This document shows, piece after piece, positions 25,674 to 37,893 of a stretch of 64,000 bases of DNA. Made by a program: the position numbers and the translations under genes. The DNA lies in the NCBI GenBank assembly GCA_024663395.1, contig JANFAH010000003.1, positions 1,798,001-1,862,000 on the forward strand, read 5' to 3'. Below the pieces are notes generated by a model that was given only the letters and a program-made list of their open reading frames with translations, made no database searches and was not told where the DNA came from. Numbering within the stretch: the first letter of the stretch is position 1; every line of letters starts with the position of its first letter. Source of the DNA: Pisolithus tinctorius (Eukaryota; Basidiomycota; Agaricomycetes; Boletales; Pisolithaceae).

Positions 25674-28069
25674 CTAGTGGTATGATCCGGTGGACGAAAA
25701 TGCCTCTCGAACACTTCGTCTCAACTCCTCGTGCTCTCGACCCGTCGAACTTGCCACCGATGATGTGCCAATATGTGAACCGGTAACGCTCCGCGGAACA
25801 CCTCCATCTATATCCTCCTCCACAATCTCCTGTATCCGTCGTGCCAACAACTGGATCTCCCCATGGCCATCCCCCGCTTCGGTGTCCTGATACGACTGCG
25901 TTTGCGAGTGATGTGATCGAGGGGTACCAACAGACGCCGTCGGTGTTGGCGTACGCGACGTCGCCAATTGTCGGATAGCCGGAATCAGCAGGTTCGAATT
26001 CCGGATGTTACTGATCAGCTGCGGATCTCCTGACTCGAGTAATTGCACAATCGTCCACACAGCGATGTGCTGGAACGTCGCATCTACGCTTGTCAAGAAG
26101 TTGTACAAGTACCGATGCATGCCACCATCGGGTTTGTCCCACACATCATTAAACGCCGAGTAATCGTCAGAAGCCGTTCGTCCGTCTGGGTCGTGTGTTA
26201 GCATGAATGCGCTTCGTCAACGTTCAAGCTGTGCTTGCCTTTAGATGACAGATTACCAAGAGCCGCCGCACTGTTTCCCTGCACCTCCGAACTAGGGGAA
26301 TTCGTTAATGGTATCAGCACTTCACATATACCCATCTCTAAAAGTCGTCCCTTGAGCTCATCTGCAACGACATCAGTCCACGTACGAGCAACCCTCCGCA
26401 ATAACCACCCACCACTCAATGCCAAAACGGCAATGCAAGCCGTCATCTCGCTCTGTACATTCATCGGTACCTCAAGCACCAGCTCCTTGATCGTCTGTAC
26501 AGCCCCAGCCTTCACAATGGCCGTCTTATTCTTCTCCGAACTTGCCGCCAAATTCCGAAGCGTAGAGATCGCATGACATTGTACCTCCTCGTTGTCCTTG
26601 AACGAAAGCAGCGAAATTAGCGGTTGCAGGAATCCCGACTCGATGATGGGTGACTCGTTTTGAGGGTGAATAGACACGTTCCGTACGCACGCCGCAGCTG
26701 AGAGTATGAGCGGCAAATATGTCGACTGCAAGAGACGTAAGAGGGGAGTAAGGCCATCTGCCTTCACGATTTCCAGTTGATACTTCTCTTCAAAGCATGT
26801 CAGCACTACACGCGTTGACGAGGAAGAAGAAGTGGTGTACCATCGCTAGCTAAGTTCCTCAATGCGAGTGCTGCCTGGCACTGGACCTTGAGACTTGGAC
26901 TGTCCATGAGCGCAACGAGACTCGAGACAAGCTTAGGTTCCGTCTGGGCAAGCTTTTTTCTGTTCACGCCGTCGACCGCGATGTTACTTAGCGCTGTCGT
27001 GCAGTAGTATTGCACGTCCGTATCCACAGAGTTCAGTAGACTGACAAGCACAGGAATGGCACCGGCATTGACAAGCTGCTGTCGGTTCTCATCTAGGCAT
27101 GTTGTTTCAGCAGCGATAGTAGGGAATCAGTCAGGATTGACGTACCGGAGTGGGTCATGTTTAGGAGTGCGCCTGTCGCGTTGCGTTGGACCCGCATGTC
27201 CTTGGAACGAGCTAATCGAGTAAGAGGCACGAGAGCGCCGGACTTTGCTATCTTGGTCTTGTTGTCATCTACACGTGTAGCGGAGAGAAGTACAGGGGAT
27301 GGAGGCAAATAGAAGCCGTGGAGGAAAAGGGGCGATACATCATTAGATCATCGATTAAAGAAGGCACTCACGGAAGGAAGCACAACAGACATAAGACAGG
27401 GATGGGACACTTACCGTGAGTAGCGAGGTTGGTGATACACCCGACGGCATTGCACTGAACCTCTACATTTGGGGAGAGCATCTGGCGGATGAGAGGTTCC
27501 AATCCGCCCAGTTTGACAATGAGGAGCTTATTCTCGGCTGAGGTGAAGTGGGTAAGGGATGCGGATCAAAGAAAAAGGAGGGCGGCGGAACGGAACGTAC
27601 TGTTCACTGCCAAATTGCCGAGCGCAGCACTGGCGGCACGTTGGACTTCGGTATCCTGGCTACTCAGGAGGAAAAGAATGGGATCGAGTGTGTCCCGGCC
27701 AACGGGACGGACCTCCTTTTCGGTTATCTCTGCGAATGCGAGAGCGGCGCTACGTTGTAGGTCGACATTGTCCGAGAAAGACAAAGTGGTGAGAGCAGTG
27801 AGGGGGGAGCCTTGAAAGAAATTAGTGGTAGTACGGTCTGGAGGGCGTGTCAGAGGACGTCTGGGAACGAGAGAGGGGGAGAGGACTGACTCTCGAGATA
27901 TTGGAGGAGGTCAGCTACTGCTTCCCGCTCGTTCTCCAGCAGGAGTGGCTCGTACTGCTGAGATCTCCGTGAACGGACTGTTTCCAAGGAACAAGGTTTG
28001 TAAGTTTGACACGAAGAGGGGGGAACAACACTTGCAGCAGGATTCACAGCAACTGCTCGCGACGCCCAT
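25674..28069 (-). CDS. VAC8: Vacuolar armadillo-repeat protein Vac8
   Basis: Vac8 anchors to the vacuole and acts in vacuole inheritance, nucleus-vacuole contacts and selective autophagy. The start at 28069 gives Met-Gly followed by a cysteine cluster ([15 protein letters not shown]), the expected N-myristoylation and palmitoylation signals. A 55-base intron joins SPLF to [22 protein letters not shown]. About eleven armadillo repeats follow, including [79 protein letters not shown] and [15 protein letters not shown]. The protein ends in a Ser/Gly-rich tail (SSTGSYH) at 25674. About ten introns are present. It is head-to-head with ATG16. Confidence 0.95.
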
Positions 28070-28275
28070 GACTGAGCTGGCAAGACCAGGACAGGGTAAC
28101 CAAAAAAAAAGATGGAGAAGGGACTACTAACAACCCGTTTACAAAATGAACACACCGCCAACAGCGAGCTCGACGGCTCACCCGTGGGAAAATGGACCGC
28201 ACATTGCCGAATGAAGCTTACGTCATCGACTGCACCAAATAATCGTGTGCTGGGGTGGACTGACACGGGCTTGCG
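28070..28275. promoter_or_regulatory. 206-base divergent interval between VAC8 and ATG16
   Basis: The two start codons are separated by 206 bases, with a short A9 run near 28102-28110. A shared or overlapping promoter is inferred from geometry alone; no specific factor site was recognised. Confidence 0.4.
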
Positions 28276-29296
28276 ATGGCCGAGCCGTCGTGGCAAGAAG
28301 CAATTCGCATCCGACTCGTCGAACGAAATGCTAAACAGACGGCATTCGCGTCCATCATCGAGCAATGTAGGCCATCCCCCGATCAGCAGCACCAGAACAC
28401 CTCACCCACCCAACCCATTCATGTCTGTCAGATCGCAGACTTGCTCAGCAGACGAAGCTGCTCAAAGAACGCAACGCGTCACTCCTCAAGGCAGTTGGAT
28501 CTGTCCGCCCCAATCCATCTAGTTCGACTGTCTACATACCCGGCACTGCTGGATCAGGCGAAGAGTATGTCTTTCCTCTTCCCCGTCCTCATCACATTCA
28601 CCGCTTCCATACGACAGCAACCCCGTCCGCGCAGCGTACATCGCGTCTCTCGAGTCCCAAATCTCGTCCCTTCGCGACGAGCTCGCCTCGGTATACAAGA
28701 CACAGGGTCAGAATGCACAACGCCTCCTCGCCATGAACGAGACCCTTCGCGAGAAAGAGGAGCTCTCTCGTATCGACTCCGAGAACCTTCGCAAAGCTCG
28801 CGATGACATAGCCCATCTCAGGCGCAAGGTAGACCAACATAACGAGATCATGGCAGAGAAGGACCGCACGGCCCAGGTGAGTATCACATACACTCTCCAC
28901 ACTTCGATCTTATGCCCTCTGCCCCGCCCACAGGTCCTCCATGACGAAATCAATACACTCCAGCTCGAACTGGGCCAAATCGAGGAGCGAAATCAGATCC
29001 TTGTTAAGGACAACGCCAAGCTTTTGCAGCGCTGGCTCGATGACAAACAGGCGCAGGCCAACAAGCTGAACGAGGCAAACGACCTCTACGAAGACTTGCG
29101 TTCTCGGCACCAAGCCGTGATAAACTGGCAAGGTCAGGCACAACCACAAAACACGCCTGCAGGGACCGCTTCGGGGATAACAATGGCATCTCAGTCGGGA
29201 AACGGAGTGCGCGAGGGGGAGGGGAAGAAAGAGACGACGACAGCTGGGCAGCGCTCTCAACCGGAGACACAGCAGGATCAGAGTCCGAATGGCTGA
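28276..29296 (+). CDS. ATG16: Autophagy protein 16 (short, coiled-coil form)
   Basis: Atg16 binds Atg12-Atg5 and directs Atg8 lipidation to the phagophore. The start MAEPSWQEAIRIRLVERNAKQ at 28276 matches the Atg5-binding N-terminal helix. An intron joins FASIIEQ to YRRLAQQTKLLKERN. A long coiled coil covers the middle (ISSLRDELASVYKTQGQNAQ, MNETLREKEELSRIDSENL, LHDEINTLQLELGQIEERNQ), followed by NKLNEANDLYEDLRSRHQ. The C terminus is a Gly/Gln/Ser-rich tail ending at 29296. There is no WD40 domain, which is normal for fungal Atg16. Three introns are evident. The divergent neighbour VAC8 also acts in autophagy. Confidence 0.9.
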
Positions 29297-29767
29297 TAGT
29301 CAATGCATGAGTCCTTTAGTTACACCATAATCACACCCCCTCGCGTTGCACATCTCACTATGACTCATGCAGTGTTCATATAACAAGGGAAAACGTTGTC
29401 GGAAATGAAGTTCAACGAGAAACCGCGCATCTACCATGGCAGTAGTGAGGATATATAGGGGAGCAACCGTGACTGTGGCGCAAAACAGAAAAATAAAGGA
29501 AGAAACGGTAGCAGAATAACAAGAAAAAAAGCACTCAGGGGTACACCAGCTACGCACCACAACAGACGCCTGGAACAACAGGATCGACAGTTCCTGCAGT
29601 ACCGTACAAAATTGGTAGTTCGTCTTTTTGATTCATACTCTTCAAGTGGTTAGAAAGAACAAACCGCAAAACGGATAACTTCAGTGCGAGAAATAAAGCT
29701 TCCATGGCTACATTCAATGAGAGCGCAGATGACGCTTTGAGCGTGTTTAGAAGGCAAATGATACACA
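29297..29767. other. Intergenic between convergent ATG16 and PUB1-like genes
   Basis: This is 471 bases of 3' flanking sequence with A-rich patches (AGAAAAATAAAGGAAG near 29488, AAGAAAAAAAGC near 29521). Small minus-strand open frames here have no family features. Confidence 0.4.
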
Positions 29768-31208
29768 TTAAGCACCCTGGCCGTCAGAGCCCTGTTGAGC
29801 CTGTTGACCGTAATATCCTTCGTACTACGTCAGCACTGCAGAACAACAAGACAAACGTCAGAACGTACCACCCCAGTAGTTCGAGTAATAACTGGGATCA
29901 CCGGTGGGCCACTGGGCCTGAGCACCGATGGCAGCACCAGCGGCAGCAGTAGGATCCGCTGTGGACTGTCCAGCCCCAAGACCGGTGCCCACGGCACCAG
30001 TACCGGGCTGGGGAACACCAGGGCTTGCCGGGTTGGCAGTACCAGCAGCTTGGCTGGGGAACCCGCCGTACGCACCGAACCCATATTGACCGTAGGTGCT
30101 AGGCTGTGGCACGCCATACATAGGCTGGAAAACCGCATCAGCACAGCACTATTGTGTGAATTGTCGACTCGCTTACCATGTTACCATACGGAGCCGCGGT
30201 GGGAGAAGGGGTCAAAGCACCCGGCTGGACAGTTGCGCCGTCGGCTCTATCTTTGCCCCAGCTGCACTTGATAGGGCGGCCATGCACCATCTGACCTTGG
30301 AGTTGCACGATGGCCATGGCAGCATGCTCGTGAGTATCGAGTTTTACAAAGGCAAAGCCCCGATCAGCTTGCATGCGGATCTCCGACAAGTACCCGATAG
30401 ATTGGAAGAGCGGTATCAAGTCGGCCTGAGTGCAATAGGGAACCAAGTTACCAACATAGACGGTGGTATTGTATGAAGGCGTCTGCTGGACGACGGCCTC
30501 ATACGAGAGGGGTCCCCCCTGGAAGTTAATAGGTGCAGGTGCAGTACCAACGCTCGCAGCAGGTCGAGGCGCAGCAGGGGCACCCTGGGTTTTTTGATTG
30601 GCCCAATTGACACGGATAGCACGGGAGCCGAGCCATTCACCATTCATCGTAGCGATCGCCTGTTCAGCGTCTGTCTTGTCCCTGAAGGCCAGGAAACCAT
30701 ATCCCCGCGACTTTCCCGAGTTCATGTCCCACATTACGCGAGCATCTGACAAAGTGCCAAAGGCACTGAAAGCCTTGGCGAGAATATCATCGTTGACCTC
30801 AGGGCTAAGATCACCGACGAAAACATGGTAGTGCCCAGAGGTGTCCTCTTTGTTTTGTGAGCCCTGATAGGCCCAATTAACCCGAATCTCGGTGTCGAAG
30901 ATCTTGCGGCCATTAAGAGTCTGTAGGGCAGTTTCCGCAGCACGCATATCGAGGTACTCGACAAAACCGTAGTTTAGACCGCCATGTTGGTAGTTGCGGT
31001 CAGGAATAATTTTAACATGCTGGACCGGACCAGCGACGGCGAATATCTCCGTTAGCATGTACTCGGTAACCCGAGGGCTCAGGTTTCCGACGTACAGATG
31101 AGCCCGCCTCTATAGGAAAAAATAGGGTGTGAAAATGGGATGGCGTACTGAGATGGGTGAACAAACCGGAGCTTCGGCAGGGCCTCCCATTGCACCCATT
31201 GGATTCAT
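29768..31208 (-). CDS. Three-RRM RNA-binding protein, PUB1/TIA-1 type
   Basis: The start at 31208 gives MNPMGAMGGPAEAP, then an intron, then RRM1 (HLYVGNLSPRVTEYMLTEIF with RNP1-like LNYGFVEYLD). RRM2 begins HVFVGDLSPEVNDDILAKAF with RNP1 SRGYGFLAFRD. RRM3 begins TVYVGNLVPYCTQADLIPLF with RNP1 RGFAFVKLDTH and ends KCSWGKDR. Each RRM is followed by the characteristic RVNWAxQ sequence of this family. The C-terminal tail is Gly/Gln/Tyr/Pro-rich (QYGFGAYGGFPSQAAGT), and the last intron joins YWGG to YYGQQAQQGSDG. The stop is at 29768. These proteins bind U-rich mRNA, control stability and enter stress granules. Function is inferred from the family. Confidence 0.93.
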
Positions 31209-31576
31209 GACTTAATAGACAGACGAAACCTGGGGAAGCGGAGGTGGATAAGCGGTTCTATCGAGGAGATCTGAAGCTTGGCGGCGTATGTGTGCGTGCG
31301 TGTGTGATACGTACAGGAGGAAACAGAGAGAGTCCGTCACAGATCAGAGAGAGAAAACCGAGAAACGGAAGGAGAAAGAGAGATGAAATGAGAAAAAGAA
31401 AAGAGACGACAGAACAGAGAGATAAAAAAACTGGCTCGACCCTCGCGTCGTACTCGACAGATCAAGAGAACGTATTATCTGCTGACTCACAGCCACGCAG
31501 CCCGTCCACCTCCCTCCCACCGGATATCCCCGGATCATGTGTTTGGAAATGACTACACATTAATGATTACTCTACC
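31209..31576. promoter_or_regulatory. PUB1-like promoter/leader with a GA-rich (sense CT-rich) tract
   Basis: These 368 bases separate the PUB1-like start from the prohibitin stop. Bases 31321-31431 are almost all purine on the plus strand (repeats of AGAGAG, GAGAAA), so the PUB1 sense strand has a long CT-rich stretch 110-220 bases before the ATG. Such tracts are common in fungal promoters of highly expressed genes. No exon is seen. Confidence 0.45.
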
Positions 31577-32814
31577 TCACTGCTTCGTAGGTACGTTCAA
31601 CAATACATTGCCACCGCTACTTGGAATGTACGATACGTTGCTGTTGTTGGCCAGCGACTGCACAATCGCTTTGCTAGCCTCAATTTTCCTCAGCGCGAGG
31701 AATGCATCGCCTGCCTTCTCCAACGCTTTTGAAACTGTAGCCGCAGCCTCTGCCTCACCCTCGGCGCGAATTACCGCCGCTTGTCGCTCTTGCTCGGCCT
31801 AAAGCACTATCAGTCATATGGCCAGCTAAACACCGCAATAAATAACCTTTTCGACAATAAACTTGGCCCTTTCCGCATCTAAGGCTTGCCGTCAGCTTGT
31901 CAAGACATCTGCAAGAGGATTACTGCCCACCTTGCTGTGCTATTTGCTTCGCCTCGACAGCCTACGGAAACTCGGGTTTACTCATAACACACACAAAGGC
32001 GTAAGATACGAACCTGCGTGAATTCCTGTGAAGATGTTGAGCTGTGCACATACCCCTTCTGACCAAAAAAAAACTCACTTTGCCAAACGTTAAATGTGTA
32101 ATGGAAACATCTTCCAGTTTGATGTGGAATTCGTCAGCACGTTGCAACAAGTCCGACCGTATTCTCGCAGATACCTATCCAGCAACCATTCACAAGCACG
32201 TCAACGCCAAGATACCCATACCACATACCACCTCTCGTTGGGTAATCAGCTCAGCAGCGTCGAACTGGGCGACGATGGCCTTCAAGACCTCATTTGCAAT
32301 CGAAGGTAGTACGCGTTCATCGTAGTCCAAGCCCAAATTTTGGTAAATGCGGGAGAGATGGCCGACGTCTGGCCGCGACAGCACACGCAAAGTTATGGAC
32401 ACCATTTGCAGATCTTTTGAGCCAGTAGTCGACGAGATATTCTAAAATTACAAGCAAGTTGCGGAGCCGTGAATGTGGCTTGTGAACGAATGGCTTACCC
32501 TGGGCTTAATGCGACAGTCGAAAAGGATAGCTTTCTGCAGCCATGGAACAAGGAAATGCGTTCCCTCGCCAGTCGCCTGGCAAGCTGTCAGCATGTAAAA
32601 GCTCTTGATCAAACGGCAGACCAACCTGATCCTTTACACCAGCGAACCGGTCGAACATGACTGCTCGGAAACCTCCCGGGACATCGTATATGCTGCTCTG
32701 TATCAAGACTACTGCAACACCCAGGGGTACTACGTTCAACAAGTCAGTTTCAACTGTGCACTTATAGGCGGGTTTCTCACCAATTACTCGGTTCAACCTG
32801 AGTGGCAAAGACAT
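31577..32814 (-). CDS. PHB1: Prohibitin 1 (mitochondrial inner membrane)
   Basis: Prohibitin 1 forms ring complexes with Phb2 in the mitochondrial inner membrane. The start at 32814 ([11 protein letters not shown]) joins by an intron to [20 protein letters not shown], giving the N-terminal membrane segment. Family blocks follow: [109 protein letters not shown], then a C-terminal coiled coil ([20 protein letters not shown]). The stop is at 31577. About seven introns are present. Length of about 270 residues is typical. Confidence 0.95.
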
Positions 32815-32947
32815 GTCGCAAGCTTCGGAATGGACCTTTGGCTTGGAGGAATTTCACGAACCTCACACAAATACCCGAGCAAACAACACACTGGCCAGTG
32901 GCGTGACGCAACGTACGCGGCATGTACGGTCACACAGAAACTAAGAT

Positions 32948-33763
32948 CTACAGGTCCACAGGAGATACAATTATCAAGTCTCCCCTTCTCTCGCTCTCGC
33001 CTGCTTCCATGCGTGCAGAGTGACTACCGAACTGCATCGCACGTTTCTTTCTTGCACTTGCCTCTACCAGTCCAAGCTTGTGTGCAGCAAGTCTCAACAG
33101 TGTCTTATCTCCCTTCCCAACATCCAGGCGTGGGTCTAGCTTAAGATACACCGGTAAACCAGCCAAGAAAGACACCACCGACAACGATAGGAAAGGATGT
33201 CGTGTCTCTTTGCCGTGCGAGGAGATGATGCGGTCGTCCCGTCCGAGATTACGGGTTGGGATGCGGTCGAGTTCTAACTGGAGCTACGCGATATCAGTAT
33301 GATGGTTGCACGAGCATCTCAGTCAGAATCTTGCACCTCGTCAATGACACCTCCCCAACCCCTCGCAGTGAATGCCGTGCGATGCCGACCATATCCACCA
33401 AGCAATTCATCAGAACCAAGTCCGTTTAGCAGTACCCTTGCATGGCTCGTGTATGGTTGGTAACACTCTGATGGCGAACTGCGTATGCGACCCACGCCCC
33501 GAGATGCAAAATACAGCGCCATTGCCAAACTCTACATCTTGCCTTTGAGTCAACGTGACAAGCTTGGATTGTCAGTGACCGCTTACCAGGTCCATAACGG
33601 TCCTGCTAGGCCACATAACTGCCTCTACATCAGGTCTTGCTTCTCGACTTTCCTAACCACCTGGACAATGAGATTTTGACAAGTTGATTATCACCTAAAC
33701 TGACCTCATAAGGGACATCTACTTCCACCTTCAGACGTTTTTCAGCGATGTAACAACTCATTG

Positions 33764-33796
<33 letters not shown>

Positions 33797-35396
33797 ACAA
33801 AATTCCATGTTCTCCCCGGACATAGTTTCCGCAGTTCTTCCACTTCTTGTAAGCCCGTGATACGGTCCGGCACTAGGTACGACGTGGTTCCTCCATCAGC
33901 AACTTTCCGGTACCTCTTCCTCTCCCTCTTTGGAAGCATGTCCGATTTACCTCCTAGTTGCACCTGGATCTTTCGAGGGTTCTCGAAGGCAACGTTTATC
34001 AAGTCTATTGTCTCATCTCCAGGAACGTGACTAGCAAATTCGTCCACGAGCTGGAATTATGTATTGTCGACATTGTACGCACCGATGAGCTAGAAATGCT
34101 AGCATAGTGGAGTCAATTCCACCGCTGAAAAGGACGGCTACCCGGGCCTTCCTCCCTTGACCAAACTGAACAGGGATATCTTTTACTCTCAACATCACAC
34201 TCCGATCCAGGTGCGCAATGAGTTCATTCACTGCGTCCGACCATGCTTCTGGACATGCCCCGCATCCGAAGGGGTCCAAGGAAGGTAAATTTTTCGGGGG
34301 GAGTGCAGTGTTCACCCTGGATATTTCCGCCTGAACATCTAATCAAAAGGCTGGATCTCATGGGAGTCTTGCTACTTACAAACTTTGCGGCTAAGGCCCT
34401 TCGGGGTATGATAGATAAGGAGCCATCGAATCCCTTTACAACCTGCAATGAACCTCGGGTCAGCCATCGCTGCATCAGTATATGTATGGTACGTACGTCG
34501 TTCGATTGGCGCATTCGGCCGACGTCAAGACATAAGATACCTTCTGTGGATAACTCCTCAAATTGATATGCGGGGTGATTGCCTGCGGACACAGACGAGA
34601 GGAGAAGGTACGGGAAAGATGGGCTCGGCCTGTGTAGTAGCAATGACCGCCTGCCTAGTGGGTCGCGCGCAAAATAGAGCTTCTCTGAGCTGGACTACAA
34701 AGCTGTAGCACGGCTCCGATTTTCGATTGAATGAGACCTACATGATAAAAGACAAATGCATATCTACTGAAAAGGTTAGCGATGTAGCAGTCGGGGGTTG
34801 CCAAGAGATTACTGACGGTCCCTCGATATTGCCAAGTAAACCAGGCACCGAATCAACAGTACAATCAAGTCGGAGTCGAGCAAAGAGTTTTGCACCATCG
34901 TTCTCCTCAGGTCCAATCTGTGTTCGGGAAGGTCGATATGAAGTCGCGATGTGGCGTCGGAGATATACATACGTCAAGCCCTTCGAACACCTGTTGGTCA
35001 CCATGGTCAGGGCCATACAATGCCGAACGACTTTTTCCCGAGGTACCCACCTCCCCGTTCCAGCAGAACACGTCCCCCTCTTTCTGATGGGGCTGGACCA
35101 CCGCAGTATGACCCCTTAGCAGGAGCTCGGATGCAAAGAATTCGATTTGAAGCTCGGTGCCACGCGCTTGTCCCTCCGAAGGATTCCGGCGTAGAGTAGG
35201 CAAGCGAAATGTGTACGATGTCTGCGCATCTGGTCCTGATGATGCGGGTGGGGTCAGCTGTCTGTAAAGCCCGCGCGAATGACTTGGGCCCACCTCTAGC
35301 GCCATTTGCACTCTTCAGTGGTTGCAACAAGGCCTGGAAAACTTCTGCATCGACATGGTGGTCTGCAGCAGCTATAGAGCAGTATATTCCACACAT
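32948..35396 (-). CDS. Asparagine synthetase domain-containing protein 1-like (ASNSD1)
   Basis: The start at 35396 gives MCGIYCSIA, placing Cys2 as in N-terminal-nucleophile glutamine amidotransferases. The amidotransferase-like half includes RGHTAVVQP and [16 protein letters not shown]. The synthetase half has the PP-loop ATP motif [18 protein letters not shown], then [81 protein letters not shown] and [11 protein letters not shown]. It ends [14 protein letters not shown] and PVDL at 32948. Domain order and these blocks match ASNSD1 rather than Asn1. Its reaction is not firmly known. One intron (33729-33798) carries a 30-base homopolymer. Around eight introns are present. Confidence 0.9.
33764..33793 (+). 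repeat. A30 homopolymer inside an intron of the ASNSD1-like gene
   Basis: There are thirty consecutive A on the plus strand. In gene sense this is T30, starting directly after the donor GTGAG (33798-33794) of a 70-base intron, so it occupies almost half of the intron. Confidence 0.95.
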
Positions 35397-35630
35397 GGAA
35401 GTCGGAACGATGGTAGCAGATATCGATGCCCGCCGCTCCTATATAGTCAAAAACTGTACATTGACTCTTCGATCTAAGGGAACTGACACGTCTAACATGT
35501 TACACATCAGAAAACAAGTTGTATTTGCTATCACTATAATACGAAATAGCACGAGCGGACGAAAGGTACAACATGCGAAACGCAAGGAAGTCTAAAGGGA
35601 TGCACACAAGTCGGGCACGCGGCCTGAATT

Positions 35631-37634
35631 TTATGCGGAATATGTGCTGGCGGACACGGTCCCTCCCCGCCCAGTCCAATTGATATCTATACAAATCGTG
35701 TGAAGCTAGTGAAGGGAATCAAGGAAGAAGACGCACGAATGTCTTGGTCTTTCTTGAGCCTGTCGTTTTCTTTACCAGGAAGCACACGGAAGGTATGGGC
35801 ACCGAAATAATCACGCTTTAAGTACCATCACTCCGTCAGATTGTGTAATCTAAGTATGCGATAAACATACCTGGCCTTGGATAATATTGGCAGGAAGGAT
35901 CTCGCTCCTGTAACCATCGAAGAATGCCAAAGCCGTGCTGAATGCAGGAGTTGGAATGCCCCAGAGAACAGCCTGGGCAATGATACGCCTCCAGCCCGGC
36001 TGTGCGTTGTGAACAGCTAAGTAAAACATAAGATCAGTGTTAACACAACTGAAAAAGCTTAGCAGTAACCTTTGTTGAAAAAGTTATCGAATAGCAATGA
36101 CTCGAGATCTTTGTTCTTCTGATAAGCAACCGCGATGTCGTTTAAGAAGACACTCTAACACGGGATGTATCAGATACAATTCGCTATAGGTAGGGTATAT
36201 TTACCTTTATGATGCAACCACCTCGCCACATGCGCGCAATACCAGCGTAGTTGAGGTTCCATTTCAGCTGATATCACGCAAAACGTAAGCACGCGGAATT
36301 AAGACTTCCGAAGACATGCGCACCTCCTTCGCAGTTTGTCTCATCAACATGAAGCCTTGAGTGTAAGAAATGATCTTAGAGGCATAGAGTGCTTGCTCGA
36401 GGTCGTCGATGAACTGTTGCTTATCCCCGCGGAAGGGTTCCTTCTGAGGACCAGCAAGAACTTTGCTTGCACGAACTCGCTCTTCTTTCGCAGCGGACAG
36501 GAAACGTGCGAACACCGCCTCGCCGATCAAGGTAACTAAGAAAAATTGTTGACATATTGCATTGATTGGGTGATTGATAAGGGTACTGACCGGGAATTCC
36601 TGCGTCCAGGGCGGCTACGGCAGTCCATTTGCCAGTACCTTTCTGGCCTGCCGAATCGAGGATTTTAGTGACAAGAGGGGCACCGTCGTCATCGTTGAAC
36701 TTCAAGATGTTGGCTGTAATCTCAATGAGGAAAGAATCCAGAACACTCTTGTTCCACTTGGTGAAGATGTCTCCAATCTCGCTCTCACTGAGTCCGAGGC
36801 CGCGTTTGAGGATGTCATATCCTTCGGCAATTAATTGCATGTCACCGTACTCAATACCTAAGATAAGAGACTTAGATTTCGGATCTCTGTCGGAGCAACA
36901 GATAAGTTACCGTTGTGAACCATCTTGACATAGTGACCAGCACCTCCCTCGCCAACCCAGTCACAGCACGGCTCTCCGTTAACCTGTGCGGCGGTTGCCT
37001 GGAATATCTCCTTGATGGCAGGCCATGCAGCTGGTGAACCACCTGGCATGAGAGAGGGACCATGTCTTGCACCCTCTTCACCGCCAGAGACACCACAGCC
37101 GACAAAGAGGAGACCCTTTGCTTCGAGCTCCTCGCAGCGACGTATGGTGTCTGGGTAGTGTGAATTTCCACCATCGATGATGATATCACCTGGCTCAAGG
37201 TGAGGTACGAGCTGCTGGATAAAGTTATCAACGGCAGGCCCTGCCTTGACAAGCAGGATGATTTTTCGGGGTCTTTTGAGCTTCGCAATGAGCTCATTGA
37301 TAGAGTGAGCTCCTTGAACGTTTGTTCCTGTGAGGGTCGATTAACAGGGGTATGTGAACAGGATGATATCATAGCCACCTTTGGCCTCGTTGTTCAAAAA
37401 GTCGTCGACCTTGCTGACCGTACGGTTATAGGCGACTACGTTATAGCCCTTGTCGTTCATGTTCAAGATCAAATTTTGGCCCTTGAGGTGCGAGTTACGT
37501 CGGCGGGCACAAAACGATGTCTAGGCTTCTTACCATCACGGCCAGGCCAATGAGGCCAATGTCGCCACTGATAAGAGACATCAGCATCGTTCGAGGCGGC
37601 AGGAGGGGGGGAAAACGTACGTTGGAGCTGACAT
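35631..37634 (-). CDS. GND1: 6-phosphogluconate dehydrogenase, decarboxylating
   Basis: This enzyme oxidises 6-phosphogluconate to ribulose 5-phosphate with NADP in the cytosolic pentose phosphate pathway. The start at 37634 (MSAPT) splices to [12 protein letters not shown], the NADP-binding GxGxxG/A region. A further intron leads to [20 protein letters not shown]. Conserved blocks are [103 protein letters not shown] and RDYFGAHTF. The last intron joins DQDI to [18 protein letters not shown] with the stop at 35631. Catalytic Lys and His ([12 protein letters not shown]) are intact. About eight introns are present. Confidence 0.96.
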
Positions 37635-37893
37635 AGCTGAGTAGTGGATGGTGGGTGGTAGACGGGGGATACCAAGGTGGGATGACGGATGATATATGAT
37701 AGACCGGTGATGGATTAGATCACGTATCTATTAGGAGTTAGCCAAGGCGTGTGACGACCAAGGCCCGATATGGCTGTCAGTGACCGTGATGACTGATCGA
37801 TATATTGTCTCGACGTTGCGGCCGACGACGAACTTGCCTGAATATATACATATGATAACTAGTCGACGTGTCTGAATGCTCCTGTGAGAGACA
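37635..37893. promoter_or_regulatory. Divergent interval between GND1 and OSH-like gene
   Basis: This is 259 bases between opposing starts. It contains an AT-rich TATATACATATGATAACTAG patch near 37842-37861, about 40 bases before the OSH-side start. The promoter role is inferred. If the OSH-like start lies further downstream, the interval is longer. Confidence 0.35.

Noticed and set aside
26400..26450. Apparent in-frame tryptophan/arginine-rich insert in VAC8
   Set aside because: It is an intron that happens to be open (GTGGGT donor, TTGCAG acceptor); removing it restores the armadillo repeat joining ALS to [12 protein letters not shown].
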